NCBI GenBank assembly: GCA_020638975.1
Contig: JACKHN010000014.1
Coordinates: 1 to 64,000, forward strand
DNA: 64,000 bases
Direction of reading: 5' to 3'
From: Planctomycetaceae bacterium
Lineage (GTDB): Bacteria > Planctomycetota > Planctomycetia > Pirellulales > Pirellulaceae
The position numbers were made by a program, and so were the translations under genes. Positions 50,911-59,301 of this stretch are shown here, one piece after another. The stretch's first letter is position 1; each line of letters opens with the position of its first letter. Below the pieces are notes generated by a model. That model saw nothing but the letters and a program-made list of their open reading frames with translations, had not been told where the DNA came from and did no database searches.

Positions 50911-52943
50911 GAGCCGTTTCCATTGGCTTTGTCTTGCACCGATCGCAGGGAAGCTTCGAGTGCTTCTTCATACGTGATCGTCTTGTCACGATTTTTGTCG
51001 ATTCTGCCGAAAGCAAACGTCGCAAAGGCCTTTGGCGTCTCCGCATTTCTCAACACTCCGTCGCCATCGCGATCAAATCGTTTGATCAAATCGGCGGCCG
51101 TCTGCTCCGCGCTCGCTCGTTGCTGGTCCGTTAACGGTGGCGGCTCGTTTCGACGATCATCACGGTCGCGGTCGACGGGAATCGACACCTCCAAAAATGC
51201 GATCATCATTTCTTCCCATGTCTGATCGCCCCAACGTACCGTGACGGACGGGTCGGGATTGACGAGGTTCTTCTCCGAGTTGTCGAACAACGCCGTGCAC
51301 TCTAACCGCAAACCACTTGTCAGCGGCAGCGGCTCGGTCAACGCGTACGCGTGTTGCCAATTGAAGTCGTAGCGCGGAACATCGAGCAATGTGTGCGATG
51401 GATTGGTCGCCGTCGAGTTGATGGCATCCACGCGAAATGATCGGCCTCGGACATGCATGTGCGGCGTGATCCCTTGAAGCTTCGCCCCTGGCGGAAAATT
51501 GCTGCGAGTTGCTTGAATCGGAAAGTCCTGGGCGTGGGCGGGAATCTCGAAGTCATGATTAATGGCGACCAGCGTCACGAGTTCCTCGGTCACATCGGCC
51601 GCATCGCTGAACAGTAAGCCAACCCGTGTTAAGTCTTCTTCCGGGGCACCCGTGGGTGTGTAATGCATCTGAAAGACGAACTTTGATCCTGCTGGAACGA
51701 ATCGCGCCTGATGCGACGGCAATTCGAAGCTGCTTTGGCCGGGGACGTAACCCGTTAGCGACCCGAGTCCCTGGTGCGACATTTCGTCGGGCGTACGAAA
51801 GAAGACGATCGCGTGATGCACGACCGATCGATTGCCGGGCAGCACCTCGGCACCACGAATCCATTTGTCTTCCGTAAAGCCGGGATCGACAATGAAATAT
51901 TGATACTCGACGGTTCCTTCTGCTGGCACAACGAACGGGTGGTCGCGCATCGCGATGATCGCATCGGGCTCGCGTGACAACCGCCAGCCGGTGACATACT
52001 CGATCGGCTCAGGCAGTTGCTTCGGATCGCCCTGCGGCGCACCGCTGGCGACCCAATCATAGATGGTCTGCTTCTCGTCGTCCGTCATTAGTCGCTCGTT
52101 CTTGAAGTGACCGGGTGGCCCCTTCGCGTGCCAAGGCGGCATGCGTTGCTCTTCGATCACTTCGGAAATCGTATCGGCCCAGCCGACGACTTCGTCATAG
52201 TTGGTCAAGGAAAACGGAGCGATCTCGCCCGGTCGGTGGCATTCGACACACTGTCGCTGAAAGATGCGAGCCACTTGATTCGAATAGGTGACCACAGCTG
52301 TTTCATCGGGCGTTTTAATGCGACCGATGTGACAACCGACAGCTTCCGTGATCGGCTGGCTGACGGACAGGCCGGAAAGCAACTCTTCGATCGCAAGGCG
52401 AAGGTCATGGCGAGTCGGCTCGTCGCGGCTATAGCCGACTCCGTACTGGTCGTCGATGCGTCCCCAGTAACGGACGACACGATCTTGATCTAACAAGAAC
52501 ACTTCAGGCGTCCGCTGTGCCCCCATCGCGTCCGCCACACGATTGCCCAGATCCTTCAGTAAAGGAAACTCGATTGCATGTCGTTGTACATACGCCGCGA
52601 TCTCGCTGTTGGAATCGTGGGTATTCGAGTTAATGCCAACGAACGCCACACCCTTCGACGCAAACTCATCTGCTAGCGCATTTAGTCGCGGTCCGTACAA
52701 CTTGGCGAGAGGACATTCGGTGCCTAGAAACGCAACGGCCATGAGTTTCTGAGAGGAGAAATCGTCGAGCGAAAACTCGCGGCCACGATAGTCACTCAAA
52801 GAGAACGCAGCGACGGTTCGACCAAGCGGAGACCCTGAGTCCTCAGCGTGCATGACGGAGAGATTAAACGCCGCAGCAATCGCGCAGCTGGCAAAAAACG
52901 TCAGGTAATACCGAAGTTGCCGATTGTAAGTGGAGATTTTCAT
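50907..52943 (-). CDS. Redoxin - heme - copper type II monooxygenase - EF-hand fusion protein
   Basis: 678 residues. Signal peptide (~10-33). An N-terminal redoxin domain (~38-190; LMAVAFLGTECPLAKLYGPRL with the TECP cysteine) is followed by a single heme-like motif QCVECHRPG (~230). A copper type II ascorbate-dependent monooxygenase-like region follows (~315-590) with SVVHHAIVFF, KFVFQMHYTPTG and ITPHMHVRGRSF as likely copper ligands. Two C-terminal EF hands close the protein (FDRDGDGVLRNAETP, IDKNRDKTITYEE). Such fusions occur in planctomycetes and are predicted to be secreted oxidases; the substrate is not known. It is the first gene of an operon with the RND pump. Confidence 0.85.
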   Translation of the reverse strand: MKISTYNRQLRYYLTFFASCAIAAAFNLSVMHAEDSGSPLGRTVAAFSLSDYRGREFSLDDFSSQKLMAVAFLGTECPLAKLYGPRLNALADEFASKGVAFVGINSNTHDSNSEIAAYVQRHAIEFPLLKDLGNRVADAMGAQRTPEVFLLDQDRVVRYWGRIDDQYGVGYSRDEPTRHDLRLAIEELLSGLSVSQPITEAVGCHIGRIKTPDETAVVTYSNQVARIFQRQCVECHRPGEIAPFSLTNYDEVVGWADTISEVIEEQRMPPWHAKGPPGHFKNERLMTDDEKQTIYDWVASGAPQGDPKQLPEPIEYVTGWRLSREPDAIIAMRDHPFVVPAEGTVEYQYFIVDPGFTEDKWIRGAEVLPGNRSVVHHAIVFFRTPDEMSHQGLGSLTGYVPGQSSFELPSHQARFVPAGSKFVFQMHYTPTGAPEEDLTRVGLLFSDAADVTEELVTLVAINHDFEIPAHAQDFPIQATRSNFPPGAKLQGITPHMHVRGRSFRVDAINSTATNPSHTLLDVPRYDFNWQHAYALTEPLPLTSGLRLECTALFDNSEKNLVNPDPSVTVRWGDQTWEEMMIAFLEVSIPVDRDRDDRRNEPPPLTDQQRASAEQTAADLIKRFDRDGDGVLRNAETPKAFATFAFGRIDKNRDKTITYEEALEASLRSVQDKANGNGS

Positions 52944-53193
52944 GGAGCATCAACCGTCTATCGGAGCAAGAATTAACTAGCTAGATCATCCTAACCGATG
53001 CCCGGAGCTTCGCACACGTCAGGTGATTGGGGGCCTGCGAACTTTTCGCGTTTGCGGAGCGTCACATCGTAACCTACGGTTGAATAGTAAACCGGTCTGT
53101 CTATACCGCGACCGGCGTTTAGGTTGGGGCAATCAATGGGACCTTCACGCAGCTTGCGGCTCGCAACACGTGAATCGAAGAGGGGTTAGTGCC

Positions 53194-53676
53194 ATGCGCA
53201 TCAAGCGGCAGAGGCTGTACGTTGATAAAGGGGTCCAGGGTGCATTGGTTCGCCGAGTGGCGATGTACTGGGTCGTTGCTTGTTGGGGAATCTTTTGCGT
53301 ACTCGCCGGATTCCCAATCGGCGTCGCTTTGGCAGTCGGAGCACAAGACGGCCTGACCGTCGGATCGCTGATTCACCAGTCCTGGCTGGACTTTTGGCCG
53401 TCGCTGGTCGCGTCGTTTCTCGTCTTGCCGATCATTGTCTGGGATCTGCTGCGTTTAAGCCATCGGTTCGTCGGCCCAATGATTCGTCTGCGAAACGCCA
53501 TGCGAGACCTTGCGGCAGGCAAATCCGTTCGCCCGATCTCGTTTCGCGAGGGGGACTTCTGGTGTGAGTTCGCCGACGAGTTCAACAAACTCGCGGCTCG
53601 CCTGGAAGCAGCGGAACTTAGTACCAAGCTTGACGACGGGTGTGAAGTCGATTCGGAAGAAGCCGTCGCCGTGTAG
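53194..53676 (+). CDS. Small membrane protein with HAMP-like segment
   Basis: 160 residues from the ATG at 53194, which has GAGGGG about 9 nt upstream; the longer open frame upstream has no coding character. Two transmembrane helices (YWVVACWGIFCVLAGFPIGVALAV and FWPSLVASFLVLPIIVWDLL) are followed by a HAMP-like linker (LSHRFVGPMIRLRNAMRDLAAGKSVRPISFREGDFWCEFADEFNKLAARLEAAE). No kinase or chemotaxis output domain is attached. Function unknown; it could be a truncated sensor or a membrane signalling adaptor. Divergent from the redoxin fusion gene. Confidence 0.75.
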   Translation: MRIKRQRLYVDKGVQGALVRRVAMYWVVACWGIFCVLAGFPIGVALAVGAQDGLTVGSLIHQSWLDFWPSLVASFLVLPIIVWDLLRLSHRFVGPMIRLRNAMRDLAAGKSVRPISFREGDFWCEFADEFNKLAARLEAAELSTKLDDGCEVDSEEAVAV

Positions 53677-53748
53677 TCAGTGATTCGGGCGGCAGGCAGG
53701 TTCGGTGGACGAGTGACGCTACGGATTCAGCCGCTCGCCAGCATCGCA

Positions 53749-53884
53749 CAGGGCTTTCGTTTTGTTCAATCTGCACAACCTGTACGACGACTCTCCGAAG
53801 CCGTCGAACTCGGTAATTCGTTGCTCGACGGCTTCGGAGAGCCGTCGTACGAATCCCTTCAAATTGAAAAACTGAAACGCCCTG
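53749..53884. mobile_element. MITE-like element, family II copy 2
   Basis: 136 bp with perfect 6-bp ends CAGGGC/GCCCTG. It has a long hairpin whose 26-bp arms (53782-53807, 53825-53850) pair at 25 of 26, and a distal TTGAAAAACTGAAA block shared with the copy at 9511. Flanked by CAGCATCG (53739-53746, two bases before the element) and CAGCATGG (53885-53892), a 7-of-8 direct repeat. Lies just upstream of tRNA-Gly. Confidence 0.83.
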
Positions 53885-53949
53885 CAGCATGGCGGCATAC
53901 TTCGCTGGCACAAGCTGAATCGAGTTCGTATAATCAACAACAGTTCCAT

Positions 53950-54022
53950 GCGGGTGTAACTCAGTTGGTAGAGTAGCAGCTTCCCAAGCTGCCTGTCGCG
54001 CGTTCGAATCGCGTCACCCGCT
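53950..54022 (+). tRNA. tRNA-Gly(CCC)
   Basis: Acceptor GCGGGTG/CACCCGC, D-arm with TCAGTTGGTAGA, anticodon arm GCAGC-TTCCCAA-GCTGC with anticodon CCC, T-arm GCGCG-TTCGAAT-CGCGT (closing pair imperfect), discriminator T. CCA not encoded. Followed by an integrase relic. Confidence 0.93.
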
Positions 54023-54145
54023 CTTGAAGTAAAGTAAGCCGAAATCAGTCTTTAAATTACCTGCCGATGGTCGGCAGTGCGGTCCGTCTCAGTTGAGCCA
54101 AAAACGATATGTACCGTTTTGGCAGAAGAAGGGGGAGCCTCGCAC

Positions 54146-54247
54146 GTGCCACGTCTGACCAGTTCGCTGTCAAAATTACGCAAGCAGAGTGCATCCCATC
54201 AGGCGATCGTCACCCTCTCCGGCAAGGACGATTATCTCGGTCGCTAG
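54146..54247 (+). pseudogene. N-terminal relic of a tyrosine recombinase
   Basis: 33 codons from GTG to TAG reading PRLTSSLSKLRKQSASHQAIVTLSGKDDYLGR, the same N-terminal arm-binding start as the relic beside tRNA-Arg (PRLT..SPKYRKHRAS..IVTLNGKDHYLG). It is interrupted right after YLG. It lies 123 bp downstream of tRNA-Gly on the same strand, the position expected for an integrase of an element inserted in that tRNA. Confidence 0.75.
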
Positions 54248-54590
54248 CCGTCTTGGGTAATTGCTCATTCTTATAACGCCCACGGAGCAACGATGGTCTG
54301 TCGGAAGCACCAGTGATGTTATTGACCGTGTCGTCATGGACGGGGCAGCATACATTGTCTGATGCCTCTTTTGGCAGCCGAACTACCATGTCAGCGTGCG
54401 AGTCGGTGGCGTAGAATATCAACGACTTGCCCAAGAAACTGGGGCCGATGTGTTCAGACAAGGCTTGGCGGACCGTCTGGTTGAAGTCTTCGGTGATGAC
54501 TTTGCGGTCGAAGTCTTCGATCTCGATGTTCACGTCGGCGGGCGTATTAAAGAGCTCAATCTGCCCGGCCTTGGTGTGGTAGACCTGCAT
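54210..54590 (-). CDS. Hypothetical protein, possibly a degraded gene
   Basis: 126 residues beginning MQVYHTKAGQIELFNTPADVNIEIEDFDRKVITEDFNQTVRQAL. The first ~95 residues have normal protein character and the ADVNIEIEDFD stretch resembles small hypothetical proteins of mobile elements; the last ~25 overlap the integrase relic and look random. In the same frame directly upstream, past a TGA, NRYIVVTLSGDDGIEWDRGD also looks coding, so the gene may be broken. Not recognised; probably cargo of the lost element. Confidence 0.35.
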   Translation of the reverse strand: MQVYHTKAGQIELFNTPADVNIEIEDFDRKVITEDFNQTVRQALSEHIGPSFLGKSLIFYATDSHADMVVRLPKEASDNVCCPVHDDTVNNITGASDRPSLLRGRYKNEQLPKTASDRDNRPCRRG

Positions 54591-54750
54591 TCAGTCGCCA
54601 CGATCCCACTCGATGCCGTCATCACCCGACAGTGTTACGACGATATAGCGGTTCGCAGTAGGGCAATCATCCGTTGGCCGCCCTTTACCAGATCTGTCTG
54701 CCCTTCTAATATCCGCGTTACAGAACCGTATTGAGGATTACCGAAAAGCT

Positions 54751-56529
54751 ATGGCTGTTTTGTTGCAAATCCAAGGTGCTCACAAGAGTTACGGCGATCA
54801 AGTGCTGCTTGATGGGGCCGAGGCGACCTTGGTCGACGATGTGAAGGTTGGTTTTGTCGGACGTAACGGCGCCGGCAAATCGACGCTGCTCCGCGTATTG
54901 CTGGGTGAAGAGGAACTCGATGCGGGCGAGGTCATACCGCATCCCAACCTCCGCGTCGGATACCTCCGCCAGCACGATCCGTTCCTACCCGGCGAGTCGG
55001 CACTCGACTTTTTGATGCGAGACAGCGGCCAGCCCGATTGGAAATGCGGCGAGGTAGCCGGGCAATTTGAATTGAAGGGTGTGTACCTCGAAGGTCCTGT
55101 CGCACAGCTTTCCGGTGGATGGCAAACCCGCGTCAAGCTCGCTGCGCTCCTGCTCCACGAGCCGAACCTGCTGCTGCTGGACGAACCAACGAACTTTCTC
55201 GACGTGAGAACTCAGATTCTGCTGGAGCACTTCCTGCGAGGGTTTCGCGAAGCGTGTCTGATCGTGTCGCACGATCGGGCGTTTCTGAAGGCGACCTGCA
55301 CGCACACGCTGGATATTACACGCGGCAAGCTGACAATGTATCCGGGCAAGATTGATGCGTTTCTCGAATATCAGAAAGAACGCCGCGAACATGACATCCG
55401 AGTCAACGCGACCGTCCAGGCAAAGCAGAAGCAACTCCAACGCTTCATCGACAAGAATCGAGCTGGTGCCAATACCGCGAGCCAAGCGCGTTCGAAGCAA
55501 AAGCAACTCGATCGCTTGAAGACGACCGAGATCGAAGTCGACGATCCAACGGCTCACATGCGAGCGCCAGTCGTCGAGCCGCGACATGGTCCCGCGGTGC
55601 GTTGTGAAGACCTCACGATTGGCTACCCCGACCACGACGTCGCCAGTGGCATCATCCTGGAAATCGAGCACGGTGAACGAGCAGCGATCGTCGGCGATAA
55701 CGGCCAAGGCAAGACGACACTGTTGCGAACGCTCGTCGGTTCGCTGGAGCCCAACAAAGGTCAGGTTCGCTGGGGCTATGGTTGCGAAATCGGCACCTAT
55801 GCCCAGCACGTTTATACAACCCTGCCCAAGGACCAAACGGTCCTCGAATACCTCGAATACAAAGCCAACCCAGGCACAACCAACCAGCAGATTCTGGCCA
55901 TGGCCGGAGCATTGCTGTTTCGGAACTCGCACGTTCACAAAAAGATCTCCGTGCTCTCGGGAGGCGAGCGTGCGCGGTTGTGTATGGCTGGCTTGCTGCT
56001 TGGTACCTACAACATTTTGGTGCTCGACGAACCGGGTAACCATTTAGATGTCGAAACGGTGGAAGCACTCGCCGAGGCGTTGCTCAAGTACAAAGGCACC
56101 GTGTTGTTCACGAGCCATGACCGCCACTTCATGAAGCGAATTGCCACGTCCGTGATCGAAGTCCGGGACGGTCAAGCGAAGAACTACATGGGTGATTACG
56201 ACGCGTACCTGTACGCGATGAACAAGGAGATCGACGATGGCGAGCGTGAGATGAACGCTCGCAAGGCGACCGCCACCGGCAAAGCAAACGGCAAAGCCGT
56301 GAAACCGACAGCTGAGATCTCGGAGAAAGACCACCGCAAACTTCGTAAAGAGATCACCAACATCGAACGCAAGATCGCGAGGCTCGACGAGCAGAAGCGT
56401 GAGCTTAACGGGAAGCTGCTGACGACTACTGACCCCGACGAGGCGCTCCGACTGCACAACGAAATCGAAGCCCTCGGGGAAGAACTTGGCCAAGCCGAAG
56501 AGCGCTGGTGCGAGTTGAATGGAACATAG
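54751..56529 (+). CDS. ABC-F family ATPase (Uup-like)
   Basis: 592 residues with two ABC domains and no transmembrane segment. Domain 1: Walker A GRNGAGKST (~38-46), signature AQLSGGWQTR, Walker B LLLLDEPTNFLD, H-loop VSHDRAF. The linker (~205-275) contains the basic coiled coil typical of ABC-F. Domain 2: Walker A GDNGQGKTT, signature VLSGGERARL, Walker B ILVLDEPGNHLD, H-loop TSHDRHF. The usual PTNHLD is PGNHLD in domain 2, retaining the catalytic Glu. A C-terminal coiled coil (~520-590) resembles the DNA/RNA-binding tail of Uup. ABC-F proteins act on the ribosome in translation or antibiotic protection. Confidence 0.93.
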   Translation: MAVLLQIQGAHKSYGDQVLLDGAEATLVDDVKVGFVGRNGAGKSTLLRVLLGEEELDAGEVIPHPNLRVGYLRQHDPFLPGESALDFLMRDSGQPDWKCGEVAGQFELKGVYLEGPVAQLSGGWQTRVKLAALLLHEPNLLLLDEPTNFLDVRTQILLEHFLRGFREACLIVSHDRAFLKATCTHTLDITRGKLTMYPGKIDAFLEYQKERREHDIRVNATVQAKQKQLQRFIDKNRAGANTASQARSKQKQLDRLKTTEIEVDDPTAHMRAPVVEPRHGPAVRCEDLTIGYPDHDVASGIILEIEHGERAAIVGDNGQGKTTLLRTLVGSLEPNKGQVRWGYGCEIGTYAQHVYTTLPKDQTVLEYLEYKANPGTTNQQILAMAGALLFRNSHVHKKISVLSGGERARLCMAGLLLGTYNILVLDEPGNHLDVETVEALAEALLKYKGTVLFTSHDRHFMKRIATSVIEVRDGQAKNYMGDYDAYLYAMNKEIDDGEREMNARKATATGKANGKAVKPTAEISEKDHRKLRKEITNIERKIARLDEQKRELNGKLLTTTDPDEALRLHNEIEALGEELGQAEERWCELNGT

Positions 56530-56559
56530 GGCTCTCATTTTGTGCGAGGCTCCAAGCTG

Positions 56560-56682
56560 TGCGCGGGGCCCCGCAAGGGCGCTGGACCGTAGATCTCCCA
56601 GCCCCTTTTCGAGCCGGTGCGTCCTACAGGAGATCTTCGGTCGTGGATTGCGGCGAGGTCAGGAGACCTGCGCCGAGCGAGG
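56560..56682. repeat. GGTCTCC-type dispersed repeat, copy 2
   Basis: Contains at 56657-56682 a unit differing by one base from the 26-bp tandem unit at 25907-25958, preceded by the shared CGGCGA and by GGAGATCTTCGGTCG, which matches GGAGACCTTCGGTCG upstream of the first copy. Noncoding; between the ABC-F and creatininase genes. Confidence 0.75.
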
Positions 56683-56715
56683 CGAGATCAAGCGTCCTGC
56701 GCAAAGGTGGCCTGG

Positions 56716-57462
56716 CTAGTCGGGAAGCTTTTCTGCCAGCATGGCTTCGATAAACCTCTCGACACCGCATACAGCAGCGTCAAAAAGTACCGCGCCCTTC
56801 TCGGCAGATGCCAGGTCAGCGCGACCGGTGGCTCCTGCTTGAGTCCGTTGCATCATATCGCGGCACACGAACATACCTTGCACCTGATCCGGCAGCCAAT
56901 CACCGGCGTGCGCAACGCGGTCGGTGTCGACCAGTTCTGGCCGCAAGTGCATGATCATCGAGGTCTCAAACTCGCAGGCGTGTCCCACGAATTTGTCGTC
57001 GCCCTCGAGCAGCTTGACGATATCAGCATCGCCCGGCGACCAGTAGCATCCCGCCGTCAGCAAGGTGTCGGGGAACTCGGGCTGGAGTTGGCGCAGCGCC
57101 ACTTTCATTGGGTCGATGTTACCGCCGTGGCCATTCAACAGCAAGACGCGTCGATAGCCGTCCAAGAGCAATGGCTGAACGATCTCGCACAACAGCTTGA
57201 TGTAGGTCGGCAACTCGGCAGTCAACGTGGCACCAAACCGCAAGTGATGGCTGCTGGCGCCAAGCCACAGGGTAGGCAGCAGCAACACGGACTGCGGATT
57301 CCGTTGTTCGACTGTTGTCGCAACTGCCTCGCAAATGATCGTGTCGGTGCCTGTCGGAAGATGTGGCCCGTGTTGCTCGATCGCAGCGATCGGCAGGATC
57401 ACTAACACTTGGTCGTGCTTGATCGACTCCAATTGCCCCGAGGTCATCTCATGAAACTTCAT
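56716..57462 (-). CDS. Creatininase family amidohydrolase
   Basis: 248 residues from the ATG at 57462 (GGAG 6 nt upstream), overlapping the end of the symporter gene by 14 bp. Metal-binding motifs of the creatininase/MftE family: PIAAIEQHGPHLPTGTD (Glu, His, Asp), LLLNGHGGN (His) and GHACEFETSMIMHL (Glu). Members cleave cyclic or linear amides such as creatinine or formamidopyrimidine intermediates. Translational overlap with a sodium/solute symporter suggests that the transporter imports the substrate of this hydrolase. The exact substrate is unknown. Confidence 0.9.
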   Translation of the reverse strand: MKFHEMTSGQLESIKHDQVLVILPIAAIEQHGPHLPTGTDTIICEAVATTVEQRNPQSVLLLPTLWLGASSHHLRFGATLTAELPTYIKLLCEIVQPLLLDGYRRVLLLNGHGGNIDPMKVALRQLQPEFPDTLLTAGCYWSPGDADIVKLLEGDDKFVGHACEFETSMIMHLRPELVDTDRVAHAGDWLPDQVQGMFVCRDMMQRTQAGATGRADLASAEKGAVLFDAAVCGVERFIEAMLAEKLPD

Positions 57463-59050
57463 CGCTGTCTCCAAAAGTTGTCGGTCGTTCAGCGTCGCGC
57501 CGCATCACCTCCCAATAGGTCAACGACGTTCGCTGCTTATCACCTTCGATTCGCCAAACAAGACTCATCAACAAACCGATGATCATCGTCAGTCCAAATC
57601 CAATTGGCCAGAACCACATCGAGAACCAATCGCCATGCCGTTCCATAAGTACCATCGTGATAGCTGCGCCAAGTAACGCACCTATAAACGCGCCGGGTGT
57701 ACTCGCACGTCGGAAGAATAATGCCAAGATGAAGACGGCCAACAACGGCCCCCCAAAGGCGGCTGTCGTCTTTTTCGCGATCTCGAACACGTCGCCGAGC
57801 GGACCGACGAAGCAGGCCAGGGCGATTGAGATGCCTCCGATGATGAGAACCAACGCTCGAATCAACGTCACATCGCGAGCGCCGTCTTGCGGTCTCCATG
57901 CCGGACAAAGGCGATCTCGAAAGTCGAGCACGATGGCGGTTGTGACCGAGTGAATTCCTGAGTCGATGCTCGACATCACGGCAGCCATCAACGCTGCGAG
58001 GAACAACCCGACCATACCGGGCGGAAAGTGGAGACGCACGAATTGCGGCAAGGCTTGGTCCTGAAGATTGGCCGTCCGTATAACATCGCCAACTTGATCG
58101 AGCGCCAATCCATCAGCCGCTTCGATGTGAAACTGTTCGAGAACGGGAAGTAATTCCTGCGGATGATGCTCGAAGTAAGCATGCAGTCCGACGCCGATCG
58201 CCAACAGACCCGGAATGACAATCCACATCCCCAGCAAGTTGATGCCGAACCCAATTTGTGATGTTCGAATGTTGCTCGCTGAGATGTATCGCTGCACGGC
58301 AACCTGATCCGCACCGAATGCCGACAGTGCTTCCAAGAACAAACCAATCAAGATCGCCCAGCTGCCAAATTTTAAGGTGAGAGAAGGCGTGAAATCGACC
58401 AGCAAGTTCGAACGGCCCTCGAAGTAAGTCGATGCGATCTCGCCGATCCCGAGTCCACTCCGAGAAACTACCAATCCCAACGCCAACAAGATGGTGGCCG
58501 CGAAGATGAAGAATTGAATCACGTCGGTCCACATCACGGCCCGCAGACCGCCCATCATCGTGTATCCGATGGCGACCACGCCAAGCGACAAGATGACCAC
58601 GACTTGTGGAACTTCGGCCACGCTGGCAATCACGAGGGATGCCGCGAACGTCGCCGACGCCATCCAACCGATCCGCAACAGAATGAACAAACCACTTGCT
58701 AAGCAGCGAACCGAAACGTGAAATCGCTTTTCCAAGTATTCATAAGCCGTCGAGCAAGCCAAACGTGAATAAACCGGAATGAATACCCAGACAACCAGCG
58801 GCGACATCGCGGTGATGGCAACGATCGCGAGGCCAACGCGCAGGCTGCTACCGTATGCAGCCGACGGATACATCACGAAGCTGTTTGACGAAAACAACGT
58901 CGCCATAACACTCAAGCCGACAACCATCCAGCCCATCGATCCACCTGCCGCAAAGAATTCGCGCCGCGATTGGTGACGACCAAAATAAAATCCAAGGCCT
59001 AGCGTGAACAACAGGTAGGCAGCAACAACGATGTGATCGAGCGGATGCAC
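57449..59050 (-). CDS. Sodium:solute symporter (SSS family)
   Basis: 533 residues if translation begins at the GTG at 59050 (VHPLDHIVVAAYLLFTLGLGFYFGRHQSRREFF, matching the usual start of this family); the longer open frame upstream runs into a palindromic repeat. About 13 transmembrane helices; conserved GGSMGWMVVGLSVMATLFSSNSFVMYPS near the N terminus, and LAALMAAVMSSIDSGIHSVTTAIV, the Na+-site helix, at ~340-385. Imports a small solute with sodium. The next gene, a creatininase family hydrolase, overlaps its 3' end. Confidence 0.9.
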   Translation of the reverse strand: MHPLDHIVVAAYLLFTLGLGFYFGRHQSRREFFAAGGSMGWMVVGLSVMATLFSSNSFVMYPSAAYGSSLRVGLAIVAITAMSPLVVWVFIPVYSRLACSTAYEYLEKRFHVSVRCLASGLFILLRIGWMASATFAASLVIASVAEVPQVVVILSLGVVAIGYTMMGGLRAVMWTDVIQFFIFAATILLALGLVVSRSGLGIGEIASTYFEGRSNLLVDFTPSLTLKFGSWAILIGLFLEALSAFGADQVAVQRYISASNIRTSQIGFGINLLGMWIVIPGLLAIGVGLHAYFEHHPQELLPVLEQFHIEAADGLALDQVGDVIRTANLQDQALPQFVRLHFPPGMVGLFLAALMAAVMSSIDSGIHSVTTAIVLDFRDRLCPAWRPQDGARDVTLIRALVLIIGGISIALACFVGPLGDVFEIAKKTTAAFGGPLLAVFILALFFRRASTPGAFIGALLGAAITMVLMERHGDWFSMWFWPIGFGLTMIIGLLMSLVWRIEGDKQRTSLTYWEVMRRDAERPTTFGDSDEVS

Positions 59051-59212
59051 GTACTGGATGCCTGCAATAGAGAATGAGGTGGGACGCGTGATCGTACAGC
59101 AAGATCTCACGCAATTGAAGGATGGGATCGGACATATTGGACACAGACTTCCGAACTCATCGGAGACTTCGGAAGTCTGAATTGCCAAGTTAAGCAACGC
59201 TCGCGGAATTAG

Positions 59213-59267
59213 TGGGATAGGCTTCCAGCCTGTCAGCGGCAATTCGACAGGCTGGAAGCCTATCCCA
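59213..59267. repeat. Perfect 22-bp inverted repeat
   Basis: Arms 59213-59234 and 59246-59267 are exact complements (each contains GATAGGCTTCCAGCCTG or its reverse complement) around an 11-bp loop. Intergenic, between DUF1501 and the symporter. It resembles the palindromic elements at 32726 and 14753 in build, not in sequence. Confidence 0.85.
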
Positions 59268-59301
59268 AGTCGAAAAACCGTCAGTCATTTCACGAGCGAT
59301 G

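Noticed and set aside
54590..54600. TGA between NRYIVVTLSGDDGIEWDRGD and MQVYHTK considered as a read-through codon
   Set aside because: An ATG follows the TGA immediately, no convincing hairpin with a G-containing loop is placed downstream, and the locus is a degraded element scar.
54985..56043. 352-codon reverse-strand open frame
   Set aside because: Antisense to the ABC-F gene, whose two Walker A/B sets are unambiguous.
59051..59242. Longer N terminus for the symporter
   Set aside because: It extends into a perfect inverted repeat and has no membrane or signal character; the family begins at the HPLDHIVVAAY segment.
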